A stretch of 64,000 nucleotides of DNA. Origin: Kribbella sp. ALI-6-A. Its GTDB lineage: Bacteria; Actinomycetota; Actinomycetes; Propionibacteriales; Kribbellaceae. Of the stretch, positions 49,388 through 58,501 are shown one piece after another. The stretch spans positions 1,054,001-1,118,000 of the forward strand of contig NZ_MTQN01000009.1 of assembly GCF_001984195.1 (NCBI RefSeq). The letters are read 5' to 3'. Position numbers and translations under genes: made by a program. The notes beneath the pieces are model-generated. The model was not told the DNA's origin, did no database searches, and saw nothing but the letters and a program-made list of their open reading frames with translations. Positions within the stretch are counted from its first letter, which is position 1. Each line of letters opens with the position of its first letter.

Positions 49388-50253
49388 TTGAGTCCCGTCG
49401 TCGCGATGCCCCGGATCAGGTACTTCTGCGCGAACGCGAAGAAGACCAGGATCGGCAGCAACGACAGCAGCGACATCGCGAACAGCATGCCCACCCCGCT
49501 CTGCGTCTCGGAGTCGACCATCGAGTTCAGCGCCACCGGCACGGTGAACACCTGCGTCCTGGTCAGGTAGATCAGCGGTACGAAGAAGTCGTTCCAGGTC
49601 CAGATGAAGGTGAAGATCGTGGTGGTCACCAGGGCCGGCCGCATCAGCGGCAGCACGACGTACCAGAAGGTGAGGAACGGTCCCGCGCCGTCGATCCAGG
49701 CGGCCCGGTCGAGCTCGCGCGGCAGCGTGCGGATGAACTGCACCATCAGGAACACGAAAAACGCGTCGGTGGCCAGGAACTTCGGGATCAGCAGCGGCCA
49801 GTAGGTGTTCACCAGGTCGAACTGCGAGAAGAAGATGTACTGCGGGATCACCAGCACGTGGAACGGCAGCATCACCGAGGCCAGCGTGATCGCGAAGTAC
49901 AGCTTGCGCATCCGGAACTGCAGCCGGGCCAGCGCGTAGGCCGTCAGCGAGCAGCTGAACAGGTTGCCCACGATCGAGCCGAGGGTGACCAGCAGCGAGT
50001 TCAGGAAGAACACCGAGAACGGCCGGTTCAGCGCGTGCCAGCCGTCCTTGAAGTTGTCCAGCGTCAGGTCCTTGGGGATCAGCCCGGGGTCGGTCAGGAT
50101 CTGGTCGGCCGGCTTGAACGCGCTGACCACCATCCAGACCAGCGGGTAGACCATGAACGCGACGAACACCAGCAGGCCGGTGTGTTTGAGCGCGGACCGG
50201 AAGCGGCGCTGCCTCAGGACGGCGGTGGGGGCTGGCGTCAGGGTGGCGGTCAT
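49384..50253 (-). CDS. Carbohydrate ABC transporter permease (MalG-like)
   Basis: The 289-aa protein has six membrane helices, for example TGLLVFVAFMVYPLVWMVV and ASVMLPFHVLVIPQYIFF. The EAA-type coupling motif is present as ELDRAAWIDGAGPFLTFWYVVLPLMRPAL, which docks on the ATP-binding subunit. It forms the inner-membrane channel with the adjacent MalF-like permease. Its ATG shares a base with the stop codon of that permease gene (TGATG). No ATPase gene is present in the operon, so a shared MsiK-type ATPase is likely, as is common in actinobacteria. Confidence 0.92.
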   Translation of the reverse strand: MTATLTPAPTAVLRQRRFRSALKHTGLLVFVAFMVYPLVWMVVSAFKPADQILTDPGLIPKDLTLDNFKDGWHALNRPFSVFFLNSLLVTLGSIVGNLFSCSLTAYALARLQFRMRKLYFAITLASVMLPFHVLVIPQYIFFSQFDLVNTYWPLLIPKFLATDAFFVFLMVQFIRTLPRELDRAAWIDGAGPFLTFWYVVLPLMRPALVTTTIFTFIWTWNDFFVPLIYLTRTQVFTVPVALNSMVDSETQSGVGMLFAMSLLSLLPILVFFAFAQKYLIRGIATTGLK

Positions 50254-51209
50254 CAGTTGTCTCCGTAGAAGACCCAGTACTTGGAGGCCAGGAAGTGCAG
50301 CGCGGTGACCACGCCGATCACCGCCATCAGCACCCACGCCAGCGCGGAGGCGTAACCCATGTCGAAGGCAACAAAACCCTGCTGGTACACGTAGAGCGTG
50401 TAGAACAGCGTCGAGTTCGCCGGGCCGCCGGTGCCGCCGCTGATGATGTGCGCCTGGGTGAAGGTCTGGAACGCGCCGATCGTCTGCAGGATCAGGTTGA
50501 AGAAGATGATCGGCGTCAGCAGCGGCACGGTGACGTGGGCGAACTGGCGCCACACGCCCGCGCCGTCCACCTTCGCCGCCTCGTACAGCTCGTCGGGGAT
50601 CTGCCGCAGCCCGGCCAGGAAGATCACCATCGGCGACCCGAACGTCCACACGTTCAGCACGATCAGCGTCGCCAGCGCGGTTTTCGGATTCTGCAGCCAG
50701 CTCTCGCCGTCGATCCCGATCAGCGCCAGCCCCTTGTTGATCAGTCCGGCGTCACCGAAGATCTCCCGCCACAAAATGGCGATCGCGACACTCGTGCCGA
50801 GCAACGACGGCAGGTAGAACGCGCTGCGGTAGAAGGCCAGGCCGCTCAGCCCGCGGTCCAGGATCAGGGCCAGCAGCAACGCGAAGCCGAGCTGCAGCGG
50901 GACCGAGACCACGACGTACACGAGCGTGACCTTGACCGAGGCCCAGAACTGGTCGTCGTCGACCATCCGCCGGAAGTTCTCCAGCCCGGACCACTCCGGC
51001 GGGTTGAGGATGTCGTAGTCGGTGAAGGCCAGGTACAGCGAGGCGAACAGCGGGACCGCGGTGATCAGCAGGAACCCGAGCTGCCACGGGATCAGGAAGA
51101 CGTGCGCGGCCCGGCCCTGCCGGTTCAGGTGGAACGCCGGCCGCTTGGTGGCCGGCGCCTCCACCGGTGGCTGCTCGACCGGGCGCTCCTGGTCGGTCAG
51201 CATCGCCAC
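50253..51209 (-). CDS. Carbohydrate ABC transporter permease (MalF-like)
   Basis: The 318-aa protein has a short cytoplasmic N-terminus and six membrane helices, beginning VFLIPWQLGFLLITAVPLFA. The EAA-type loop is ELYEAAKVDGAGVWRQFAHVTVPLLTPI. It starts at a GTG two bases beyond the stop codon of the binding-protein gene. Together with the MalG-like permease it should import an oligosaccharide released by the glycoside-hydrolase-like proteins in the same locus; the exact sugar is unknown. Confidence 0.92.
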   Translation of the reverse strand: MAMLTDQERPVEQPPVEAPATKRPAFHLNRQGRAAHVFLIPWQLGFLLITAVPLFASLYLAFTDYDILNPPEWSGLENFRRMVDDDQFWASVKVTLVYVVVSVPLQLGFALLLALILDRGLSGLAFYRSAFYLPSLLGTSVAIAILWREIFGDAGLINKGLALIGIDGESWLQNPKTALATLIVLNVWTFGSPMVIFLAGLRQIPDELYEAAKVDGAGVWRQFAHVTVPLLTPIIFFNLILQTIGAFQTFTQAHIISGGTGGPANSTLFYTLYVYQQGFVAFDMGYASALAWVLMAVIGVVTALHFLASKYWVFYGDN

Positions 51210-51210
51210 G

Positions 51211-52530
51211 TCACTGCGCCCGCTTGATGCCGGCCGAGATCTCCTCGACCAGCTTCTTCGACCCGTCCGGTACGGACGTCCGGCCGAGCGCGATCTCCTC
51301 GCAGACGCGGGCCATCGTGGTCCGCCAGGTGCTCGACCCGGGCGGCGCCTCGTAGCGCGGCTTGCGCTGCGCGGTCCGCTCGCCCGCGACCAGCGCGAGC
51401 ATCTCCTTCTCGTCCGCGCTGGCGAACGCGACCGCCTGCTCGGCGACCTTCGGGTTCGTCGGCGCGCCCATCGTCAGCCGGACCGTCTTCAGCATGTCGG
51501 GGTTGTTGACGTTGTAGTCGAGCACCTTGCCGGCCGCTTCGACCTTGCTGTCGTCGATGCGCTGGTACATCGCCATCCGCGGGAAGTACAGGTACTTGTG
51601 CCCCTCGACCGCACCGGCGTCGACCGGCATCGGCCGCAGCCGGAACTTGTCCTGCGGGAACATCTTCGCGTCGTCGATGATGTGGTTGGAGTTGCCGAAG
51701 TTCAGCAGCACCCGCTTGCCGACCTGGGCCCAGTCCGGTCCCATGCCCTCCTGCTCGCTGAGCGACAGCGCGGCACCGGCCTTGCGCAGCTTCTCCCACC
51801 AGTCGAGCCAGCTGCCCAGACCGTCGGCGGTGAAGCCGACCTGACCGTCCTCGGTCCACAGTTGCTCACCGCGCTGCCGCAGCCAGGCCTCGAAGGTGAG
51901 GTCGTGGTCCGGCGCGTACGGCGTGCCCTTGCGCTTGCCCGGGTTGTCCTTGCTGTAGCTGATCAGCAACTCCGAGAGCGCGTTCCAGTTCCAGCCCGCG
52001 CCGACGGCCGGCAACGTCACGCCGTCGGCCTTGGCGACGGTCTCGTTGTAGCGGATCACCGGGACGAAGATCGCGAACGGCATCGTGTTCAGCTCGCCGC
52101 CCAGCTTGAAGGTCTCCAGGTCCTCCTTGCTGTAGTCGCCCCAGTTCAGCGTCGGCACGTCGTCGAGCTTCCGGTACAGCTTGCTCTTGTGGTAGGTCAG
52201 CACCTGCGGTGAGGCGATCCAGAAGATGTCCGGGACGTCGCGAGCCGCGATCTGCGTGGTCATCCGCTCCTGGAACGCGCTGTACTCGGCGAACTCCGGC
52301 TCGATGGCGATGTCGCCGTTGGCGGAGCTGAACTGCTGCAACGCCTTGGTGTAGTTCTGCTGGCGAATGGTGTTGCCCCACCAGGCGTAGCGCAGGGTCG
52401 TCTTGCCCCCGCCGCCGCCCTCGGCGCCTCCACCGCTGCCACCGCAGCCCGTCACTGCCGCCACGGACAGACTTGCCGCCGTCGTACCCAGGGCGAGCTT
52501 CAGGAACCCTCGCCGATTCAGTCCGGTCAT
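51211..52530 (-). CDS. Tat-exported lipoprotein, extracellular solute-binding protein
   Basis: The 439-aa protein starts MTGLNRRGFLKLALGTTAAS, with an RRxFLK twin-arginine motif followed by a hydrophobic stretch and the lipobox VTGC at the end of the signal, then a Gly-rich linker. The mature part is an extracellular family 1 solute-binding protein: TTLRYAWWGNTIRQQ, PDIFWIASPQVLTYH and RPMPVDAGAVEGHKY. It captures sugars for the permeases encoded immediately downstream (one base gap). A TTGTTTGACAA site and a palindrome lie upstream at 52604-52622. Confidence 0.92.
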   Translation of the reverse strand: MTGLNRRGFLKLALGTTAASLSVAAVTGCGGSGGGAEGGGGGKTTLRYAWWGNTIRQQNYTKALQQFSSANGDIAIEPEFAEYSAFQERMTTQIAARDVPDIFWIASPQVLTYHKSKLYRKLDDVPTLNWGDYSKEDLETFKLGGELNTMPFAIFVPVIRYNETVAKADGVTLPAVGAGWNWNALSELLISYSKDNPGKRKGTPYAPDHDLTFEAWLRQRGEQLWTEDGQVGFTADGLGSWLDWWEKLRKAGAALSLSEQEGMGPDWAQVGKRVLLNFGNSNHIIDDAKMFPQDKFRLRPMPVDAGAVEGHKYLYFPRMAMYQRIDDSKVEAAGKVLDYNVNNPDMLKTVRLTMGAPTNPKVAEQAVAFASADEKEMLALVAGERTAQRKPRYEAPPGSSTWRTTMARVCEEIALGRTSVPDGSKKLVEEISAGIKRAQ

Positions 52531-52603
52531 CACGGTCTCTCGCTTCCTCAGGGTGGCTTCATTGTTTGGTTCCGATACATGACGGTCAAGAGGTCATGCA
52601 TAG

Positions 52604-52622
52604 TTGTTTGACAATTTGTCAA
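52604..52622. promoter_or_regulatory. Operator upstream of the binding-protein gene
   Basis: TTGTTTGACAA at 52604-52614 fits the GntR/FCD consensus TNGTNNNACNA. It overlaps TTGACAA-T-TTGTCAA at 52608-52622, a perfect inverted repeat. It overlaps the stop codon of the upstream hydrolase gene and lies 74-92 bp before the binding-protein start. A -35-like TTGACC and AACAAT -10 are between it and the start. Confidence 0.6.
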
Positions 52623-54562
52623 AAGACAAGGGCTTCGAAGCGTTCGGTGACGGGCAGCTTCACCCGTCCGTCCACCACGGGAAGCCGTACGCCGGCCCGC
52701 AGCGCCTGGACCTCGGCGACGTCCGGATCAGGCAGTTCCAACCAGCTCGGTCCGATCGGCAACGGTTCGGCGAACCGCTGGTCGGCGTCCCCCGATCTGT
52801 TCAGCAGGTGGATCACGCGGCCTGCCGCTGACCGGCCCAGGACGATCTCCACCTGCTCGGGCAGTCCGGTCGCGACCTGCTGGGCGCCGGCCCAGAGCAC
52901 CTCCGCGATCACCAGTTCTCGATGCGCGGTCAGCCCTACCTCGCGATAGCCCCGGCCGACGGTCCACGGCAGCATCACCGCCCGCCCCTGCCCGTACGGC
53001 GCCCGCAGCCGCCCCGGATGCTCCAGCTCCAGATGCCCGTGACACTTCTCCGGCGGCCCGTACGGCGCCCGCGAGAGCGCTCTCCATCCGATCTCGGCGG
53101 TCGGCGACGGTTCCACGACGTTGAAGCGCCCAACCACCGGCACCACGTCGCTGTCGCTGCCGTTGTCGCGCAGATGCAAGGACCGGACAGATTCCTCGGT
53201 GTCGTGGCTGGCCAATCGCCGTCGCGCCGGCAGGCACTGCAACTGGATCTTCTCGGCCACCACGCCACTGTTGCCCGTAGCAACCACTGCTCCGCCCGCC
53301 ACGCAGTACCGGTCGAGCGCCGGCGCGATCTCCGGCGCGAGCGGTCCCAGATCGGGCAGCACGACGACGCCGTACCGGCCGAGGTCGATGGCGCCAAGGC
53401 GTTCCTCGGGCAGGACGTCGAACGGGACGTGCCGCTGCAGCAGCGCGAGATAGAGCCCTTGGAACTCCGCCGTCGCGCCCGACTTGAACTGGTCCGGCCG
53501 AACCAGCAGCGTCCCGGCCGCGGGCACGAGCTCGCGGTAGACGTCGTGGTGGTCGCGATGGAAGCGGGTCAACTCCCCCGCCACCGCGAGGCACTCGTAC
53601 GGGTTGTCCCTCGGCGTCCCCATGATGTACGTCGACGGGTTGGCTCCGCGCGCGATCGCCTGCACCAGGTACTGCGCGAAGTGGTGCGGCTCCTCGCCGG
53701 CCATCCGGTACGGCATGTCGACGAAGGCCACGGAGTTGGTCAGCACCGGGACCTCTGGCCGGTAGGACTTCGCGGCGCTGACGTGCTCACTGGTCCGGTG
53801 GTGCCACAGTGGCCGGCCGACGGCGTTGTTCGCTTCGTGGAAGACGATGTCGGCACGATCGCCGAGCACGAGCGGGGCTTCGGGACGACGCTCGGCGAGA
53901 TGGTCGCGGATCCGGCCGGTCAGGTCCGCGAGGACGTCCCGGGCGAACCGCTGCCAGGTCTCGTACCCCGGCGAATCCTTGCCCTCGGGCAGGGTCTCGC
54001 CCGGCGCGTACGCGGCGTACCGGCGCGTGCAGGCCAGGCAGTGGCAGACGCCGCGGTAGACCCGGCTGTAGTCGACCTCGTTGAACGACATCCAGTTGCA
54101 GAAGAAGCCGTCGACCGGGTAGCGGTCGAGCACCTCGTCGAGCACCTCGAACAGCTTCACCTGGTAGTAGTCGCCGCTCGGGCAGACGCTGGTCAGGCCG
54201 TTGTAGACCTGCGGATCACCGGCCGCGTCGACGAAGCACCAGTCCGGATGCTGCTCGGCGCGGCGGTGGTCGATCTTGGAGAAGTCCATCCGGCCCATCA
54301 CCCGGATCCCGCGCCGCCCGGCCGCCTTCACCGCGTCGCCGACCAGATCGCCCGACGCGCGCTGCGCGAGGTAGGGATTGCGGGTCTGGAAGTCGAGGTC
54401 GGTCGGGTAGTTCGACAGGATGCCGCCGACGCTCAGCAGCCAGGTGTCCGCGCCGAACTCCACCAGGTAGTCCAGCACCTCCTCGACGTCCAGGCCCGCG
54501 TCGGTCTCGCGCAGGTTGGTCTGGAACATCCGGAACGGTTCCTGCCACCACAGGCCGCTCAT
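52619..54562 (-). CDS. Putative glycoside hydrolase (GHL6-like) 1
   Basis: The 647-aa protein starts MSGLWWQEPFRMFQTNLRE. The N-terminal TIM-barrel-like part has GADTWLLSVGGILSNYPTDL, IRVMGRMDFSKI and VDGFFCNWMSFNEVDYSR. A cysteine-rich VCHCLACTRRYA follows. The middle contains a flavodoxin-like beta-galactosidase-trimerisation domain (GRYGVVVLPDLGPLAPEIAPAL). The C-terminal part is beta-rich. This is the architecture of hypothetical glycosyl hydrolase 6-like proteins; substrate and catalytic residues are not established. No signal peptide is present, so it would act on imported sugar. It is in the same operon as the reductase and a second related protein. Confidence 0.72.
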   Translation of the reverse strand: MSGLWWQEPFRMFQTNLRETDAGLDVEEVLDYLVEFGADTWLLSVGGILSNYPTDLDFQTRNPYLAQRASGDLVGDAVKAAGRRGIRVMGRMDFSKIDHRRAEQHPDWCFVDAAGDPQVYNGLTSVCPSGDYYQVKLFEVLDEVLDRYPVDGFFCNWMSFNEVDYSRVYRGVCHCLACTRRYAAYAPGETLPEGKDSPGYETWQRFARDVLADLTGRIRDHLAERRPEAPLVLGDRADIVFHEANNAVGRPLWHHRTSEHVSAAKSYRPEVPVLTNSVAFVDMPYRMAGEEPHHFAQYLVQAIARGANPSTYIMGTPRDNPYECLAVAGELTRFHRDHHDVYRELVPAAGTLLVRPDQFKSGATAEFQGLYLALLQRHVPFDVLPEERLGAIDLGRYGVVVLPDLGPLAPEIAPALDRYCVAGGAVVATGNSGVVAEKIQLQCLPARRRLASHDTEESVRSLHLRDNGSDSDVVPVVGRFNVVEPSPTAEIGWRALSRAPYGPPEKCHGHLELEHPGRLRAPYGQGRAVMLPWTVGRGYREVGLTAHRELVIAEVLWAGAQQVATGLPEQVEIVLGRSAAGRVIHLLNRSGDADQRFAEPLPIGPSWLELPDPDVAEVQALRAGVRLPVVDGRVKLPVTERFEALVF

Positions 54563-55404
54563 GGCGACCGCCGGAGCGTCTTGTAGAGCGCCGAATGATC
54601 CAGATCCCCGTCGCCGTCGGCGATCGCGGCGTTCATCAGTTGCTGCGTCGCGGCGGTGTTCGGCAACGCGAGGTCGAGCTCGGCGGCGGCCTGGACGGCC
54701 AGCATCAGGTCCTTGCGATGCAGCCGGATCCGGAAGCCCGGGTCGAAGGTCTGGTTGACCATGCGCTCGCCGTGCAGCTCGAGGATCCGCGAGGACGCGA
54801 AGCCACCCATCAACGCCTTCCGGACGACGGCGGGATCGGCGCCGGCCCGCTCGGCGAACAACAGCGCCTCGGCGACCGCCTCGATGGTGAGCCCGACCAC
54901 GATCTGGTTGGCCACCTTCGCGGTCTGCCCGGCGCCGGTCCCGCCGATCAGCGTGATGTTCTTGCCGAGCACCTCGAACAGAGGCTTGGCCCGCTCGAAG
55001 ACGTCCGGCCGGCCGCCGACCATGATCGTCAGCGAAGCCTGCTGCGCGCCGACCTCGCCGCCGGAGACCGGCGCGTCCAGGTAGTCGCAGCCCAGCTTCT
55101 CGATCCGCGCGGCGAACGTCTTGGTCGCGGTCGGCGAGATCGAGCTCATGTCGATCACCAGCGTCCCGGGCTCGAGGCCCTCGGCAACACCGTCCGGTCC
55201 GAACAACGCGTTCTCGACGTCCGGGGTGTCGGGCAGCATCAGGATCACCACCTCGGACCGCTCCGCCGCGTCGGCGGCCGACTCGCAGTGGTGACCGGCG
55301 AGCCCTTCCCGCCCGCGGTAGAGCGCGAGCTCGTGGCCCGCGGCAACGAGGTTGGCGGCCATCGGCGTACCCATCACGCCGAGCCCGACGAAGCCGATCC
55401 GCAT
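54559..55404 (-). CDS. 2-hydroxy-3-oxopropionate reductase-like dehydrogenase
   Basis: The 281-aa protein begins RIGFVGLGVMGTPMAANLVAAG, the beta-hydroxyacid dehydrogenase signature. It has the DAPVSGGEVGAQQASLTIM substrate-binding motif and the conserved lysine in GAGQTAKVANQI. GarR/GlxR-type members reduce tartronate semialdehyde to D-glycerate. The neighbouring hydroxypyruvate isomerase makes that reaction likely here (inference); 3-hydroxyisobutyrate-type activity is an alternative. It overlaps the downstream hydrolase gene by four bases and the upstream hydrolase gene by one base. Confidence 0.88.
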   Translation of the reverse strand: MRIGFVGLGVMGTPMAANLVAAGHELALYRGREGLAGHHCESAADAAERSEVVILMLPDTPDVENALFGPDGVAEGLEPGTLVIDMSSISPTATKTFAARIEKLGCDYLDAPVSGGEVGAQQASLTIMVGGRPDVFERAKPLFEVLGKNITLIGGTGAGQTAKVANQIVVGLTIEAVAEALLFAERAGADPAVVRKALMGGFASSRILELHGERMVNQTFDPGFRIRLHRKDLMLAVQAAAELDLALPNTAATQQLMNAAIADGDGDLDHSALYKTLRRSP

Positions 55405-57497
55405 CACGACCTCCAGTCCAGGTGCACGATCTCCAGCACGCCGGCGGTCGGGATCGTCACCACGGCGCGACCGTTCTCGACCGTTGCCTCGACATCCACT
55501 CCGGCGACCAGCAGCCGCGCCTTCAGCCGATCGGTCGGTACGGCGACCGACACGGTCTGCGGCGGCAACGGCAGCGTCTCCCGGATCGGGCCACGCATCG
55601 CCATCGGGTTGGTCAGGTTGACCAGGGCAACGGCCACCTCGGCCTCGCCGCGCCGGACGGCGAGATCGACCAGCCCGGCGCCTTCCACGGTGACCTCGGG
55701 ATCCTTGCCCAGGGCCCATGCCACCGCGTTCGCGACCAGCCGGCCGTGGTCGGCCTGGAGCGCCTCCCAGAAGATCGCGCCCAGGTTGAACGGGAAGTAC
55801 ACGGTCCGGCCGCCGCCGTCGTGCTCACGGCAGACCACCGCGGGCCGGTCCGGAGCCTCGCGCGGGTAGACCTCCTCCATCGGCAGATCGGGGAAGTCCG
55901 GGATGAACCGGAACGGCACCTGCGCGGCCGGGACGGCGTCGATGTCGATGATGTGCGTGCCGCCGATGATCCGCGTCGTCCCGTCGAATCCCTCGTTGAG
56001 CCGGTGCTCACCGGTCAGCGCGATGTAGTTGTTCTTCACCTGTCGCGCGGGCTGGACCAGGTGAACGCCGAGCACGTCGCCCAGACCGAAGTCGTCGCGC
56101 AGCTGCCCGCGATCGTCGTACAGGGAGGTCTGGTACGCCGCGACGAGCGAGCCGCCGGCCTCGACGTACGCCGTGAGCGCCGCGAGCTGGTCGTCGCCGA
56201 GCTGCTCGGCGTTCGCGAGCACGATCACCTTGAACGGGCTGAGGCGTTCGGCTGACAACTCCTGGTCGGAGACGAACTCGAACGGGACCCGGGCCTCGAC
56301 CAGCGCCTGGTAGAAGCCGTCCTCGTGGCCGATGCCGTCCGGCGTCCGCAACTGACCCGCGCGGGTCGGGTCGAGCAAGGCGACCTCGGCGGTGATGCGC
56401 AGGGGCTCGAGCACCGGTTCGACCTCGGCGTGCAGGTTGAACGCCTCGACGATCGGCGGGACCCACCGGTGGTCCGGCACACTCGCGTTGAACTTGGTGA
56501 ACCACGGCAACGCACCCTGCGCGAAGCCGTCGACGATCCAGGTCTTCGTCTCCTCCGCCGGGGCGACCGAGTCCTTCCAGCGGTACTGGTGGTGCTCGGG
56601 ACCGACCGAGGTGATCAGCCGCACCGGGCGATCGGGGAAGACGCCGCGGTTGCGCTTGCCGTTGCGGCCGGCCGCCCAAGGCGCCTCGATGCCGGAGCGG
56701 CCCTGCTTGTCGATGAAGAAGATCGGGTAGTGCTTCTCGACCAGCTCGCGGTCCAGGTCGCGGGCGGCCAGCGCGCCGAGGTTCGGGATGAAGCGCGCGT
56801 GCGGCCGGATGTCGCGCACCGCCTGGTCCCAGATGCCGACCAGCCGGCTCAGTTGCCGACGGCGCCAGACGACGTACTCCTGCCAGTTCTCCTGGTGCTC
56901 CCCGGCCGGCAGCTCGAGGCCGGTCTCGTCGCGGAACGACTTGCGCGCCGCCTCGCTGTAGGAGATGCCGTAGTAGCCCTCCCAGCGGTTGGCGAAGATC
57001 GCGTCGACGTCGTACTCGCGGACGATCTCGCGGGCCACCTCGGTGATGAACTCGCGATGGTAACCGGTGAACGCGCAGGTCAGCCAGATGTTGGGGTGGG
57101 CCCAGTGCTCGAGCGCGTTGCCGTCGCTGTCGCGGGCCAGCCACTCCGGATGCGCCGCGGCCGCGTCGGCGTGGATCGCGTGCGGATCGACCCGGGCCAT
57201 CACGCTCATGCCGAGCTTGCGGGCGCCGTCGACGAGAGTGCCGAACGGGTCGGTGTCGCCGAGGTACTTGCTGCGGTAGTGGTACTGCAGCTGGGTCGGG
57301 TAGTAGGCGATGTAGCCGCCGGCACTGATGCAGGTCGCGTTGGAGCGGCTGTCCCGCATCAGGTCGAGCCAGAAGTCCGCGTCGAAGTGCAGCGGGTCGT
57401 CCTCGGCCAGCGTGATCTGGGCCCAGCGGGTGGCCCGCTCCGGCCAGTCGGGACTCCGGTCGGCGCTCTGGATCGCTTGCTCTGGCTCGATGCGCAT
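55404..57497 (-). CDS. Putative glycoside hydrolase (GHL6-like) 2
   Basis: The 697-aa protein starts MRIEPEQAIQSADRSPDWPE. It shares the fold pattern of the second hydrolase in the operon: a barrel with ATCISAGGYIAYYPTQLQY, LGMSVMARVDPHAIH and VDAIFANRWEGYYGISYS. A beta-galactosidase-trimerisation-like domain follows (VIVLANAEQLGDDQLAALTA), then a beta-rich tail. The two are likely paralogues of different specificity. No signal peptide is visible. It is the first gene of the operon and its promoter region carries a TTGTTAGACAA operator. Substrate is unknown; a plant- or cell-wall-derived saccharide is plausible. Confidence 0.72.
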   Translation of the reverse strand: MRIEPEQAIQSADRSPDWPERATRWAQITLAEDDPLHFDADFWLDLMRDSRSNATCISAGGYIAYYPTQLQYHYRSKYLGDTDPFGTLVDGARKLGMSVMARVDPHAIHADAAAAHPEWLARDSDGNALEHWAHPNIWLTCAFTGYHREFITEVAREIVREYDVDAIFANRWEGYYGISYSEAARKSFRDETGLELPAGEHQENWQEYVVWRRRQLSRLVGIWDQAVRDIRPHARFIPNLGALAARDLDRELVEKHYPIFFIDKQGRSGIEAPWAAGRNGKRNRGVFPDRPVRLITSVGPEHHQYRWKDSVAPAEETKTWIVDGFAQGALPWFTKFNASVPDHRWVPPIVEAFNLHAEVEPVLEPLRITAEVALLDPTRAGQLRTPDGIGHEDGFYQALVEARVPFEFVSDQELSAERLSPFKVIVLANAEQLGDDQLAALTAYVEAGGSLVAAYQTSLYDDRGQLRDDFGLGDVLGVHLVQPARQVKNNYIALTGEHRLNEGFDGTTRIIGGTHIIDIDAVPAAQVPFRFIPDFPDLPMEEVYPREAPDRPAVVCREHDGGGRTVYFPFNLGAIFWEALQADHGRLVANAVAWALGKDPEVTVEGAGLVDLAVRRGEAEVAVALVNLTNPMAMRGPIRETLPLPPQTVSVAVPTDRLKARLLVAGVDVEATVENGRAVVTIPTAGVLEIVHLDWRS

Positions 57498-57530
57498 GCG
57501 GCGGTTCCTCCTGGAGTTGGCTTGGAAAGA

Positions 57531-57541
57531 TTGTTAGACAA
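57531..57541. promoter_or_regulatory. GntR-type operator between divergent catabolic genes
   Basis: TTGTTAGACAA fits TNGTNNNACNA and differs at one position from the site upstream of the binding-protein gene. It lies 34 bp before the leftward hydrolase gene and 40 bp before the rightward hydroxypyruvate-isomerase gene. A -35-like TTGCCA and a TAACAA -10 on the leftward strand overlap it. Confidence 0.6.
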
Positions 57542-57580
57542 GATTGCATGAGTGGCAAGAGCTGGTGTTAGCCTTTTCGC

Positions 57581-58390
57581 ATGAATTTCCGCGGCTTCGA
57601 GCTGAGCGCCAACGTGTCGATGCTCTTCACCGAGCTCCCCTACCTGGACCGGTACGCCGCGGCGGCGCGCACTGGCTTCCGGCTGGTCGAGTCGTGGTGG
57701 CCGTTCCCCGGACCGACCGCGTCGCCGGCCGAGATCGACCTGCTGGTGACGGCACTGAAGTCGGCCGGAGTCACCCTGAGCGCACTGAACTTCTACGGCG
57801 GCGACATCCCCGGCGGCGAACGCGGCGTCGCCTCGCACCCGGACCGCCAGGAAGAGCTCGCGGCGAACATCTCCACGATGGTGGAGATCGCCGAGCGGAC
57901 CGGCTGCCGGCTGTTCAACCTGCTCTACGGTCAGCTCGACGACCGCTGGTCCGCGGCGGAGCAGGAGGCGTGCGCGGTCGAGGCGATCCGGTCCGCCGCG
58001 GCGGCAGTCGCACCGTTGGGTGGGACGGTCCTGATCGAGCCGTTGACCGAGGGGTTGAACGGCCGCTATCCGTTGCTGACGGCAAACGACGTACTGGCGC
58101 TGCTGGACGGTCCGCTGAAGGATGTGCCGAACCTGTCGCTGCTGTTCGACACGTTCCACCTCGGCAGCAACGGCGTCGACCTGGTCGCCACGGCGTCAGC
58201 CGTCGGCGCCGACCTCGCCCACGTCCAACTGGCCGACTCCCCCGGCCGCGGCGAACCGGGCTCGGGCGCGCTGCCGATCACGGAAGCCCTGGACGCGTTG
58301 AAGTCCGCCGGGTACGCCGGCGTGGTCGCCGCGGAGTACAAGCCCACGGTCGACACCGCCTCCAGCCTGGGCTGGCTCCCGCTCCGCTGA
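57581..58390 (+). CDS. hyi: Hydroxypyruvate isomerase
   Basis: The 269-aa protein matches the Hyi/OtnI-type TIM barrel: FELSANVSMLFTELPYLDRY, GFRLVESWWPFPGP, the metal-site glutamates in VLIEPLTE, FDTFHLGSN, HVQLADSPGRGEPGSG and AAEYKPTVDTASSLGWL. It isomerises hydroxypyruvate and tartronate semialdehyde. It is divergent from the hydrolase-reductase operon across the TTGTTAGACAA operator, and its product would feed the reductase encoded there, so the locus probably channels a degradation product to D-glycerate. Confidence 0.86.
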   Translation: MNFRGFELSANVSMLFTELPYLDRYAAAARTGFRLVESWWPFPGPTASPAEIDLLVTALKSAGVTLSALNFYGGDIPGGERGVASHPDRQEELAANISTMVEIAERTGCRLFNLLYGQLDDRWSAAEQEACAVEAIRSAAAAVAPLGGTVLIEPLTEGLNGRYPLLTANDVLALLDGPLKDVPNLSLLFDTFHLGSNGVDLVATASAVGADLAHVQLADSPGRGEPGSGALPITEALDALKSAGYAGVVAAEYKPTVDTASSLGWLPLR

Positions 58391-58501
58391 CCGACCCTGG
58401 AGGCGAGCGTTTGCCTGTGCGTGCGTCGGGCTACTCGGAGCGTGACCACTTCATCGGCGAACACTTCCCGTTCCGCCTCGACCTGATCGCGGGAGCCCTT
58501 C

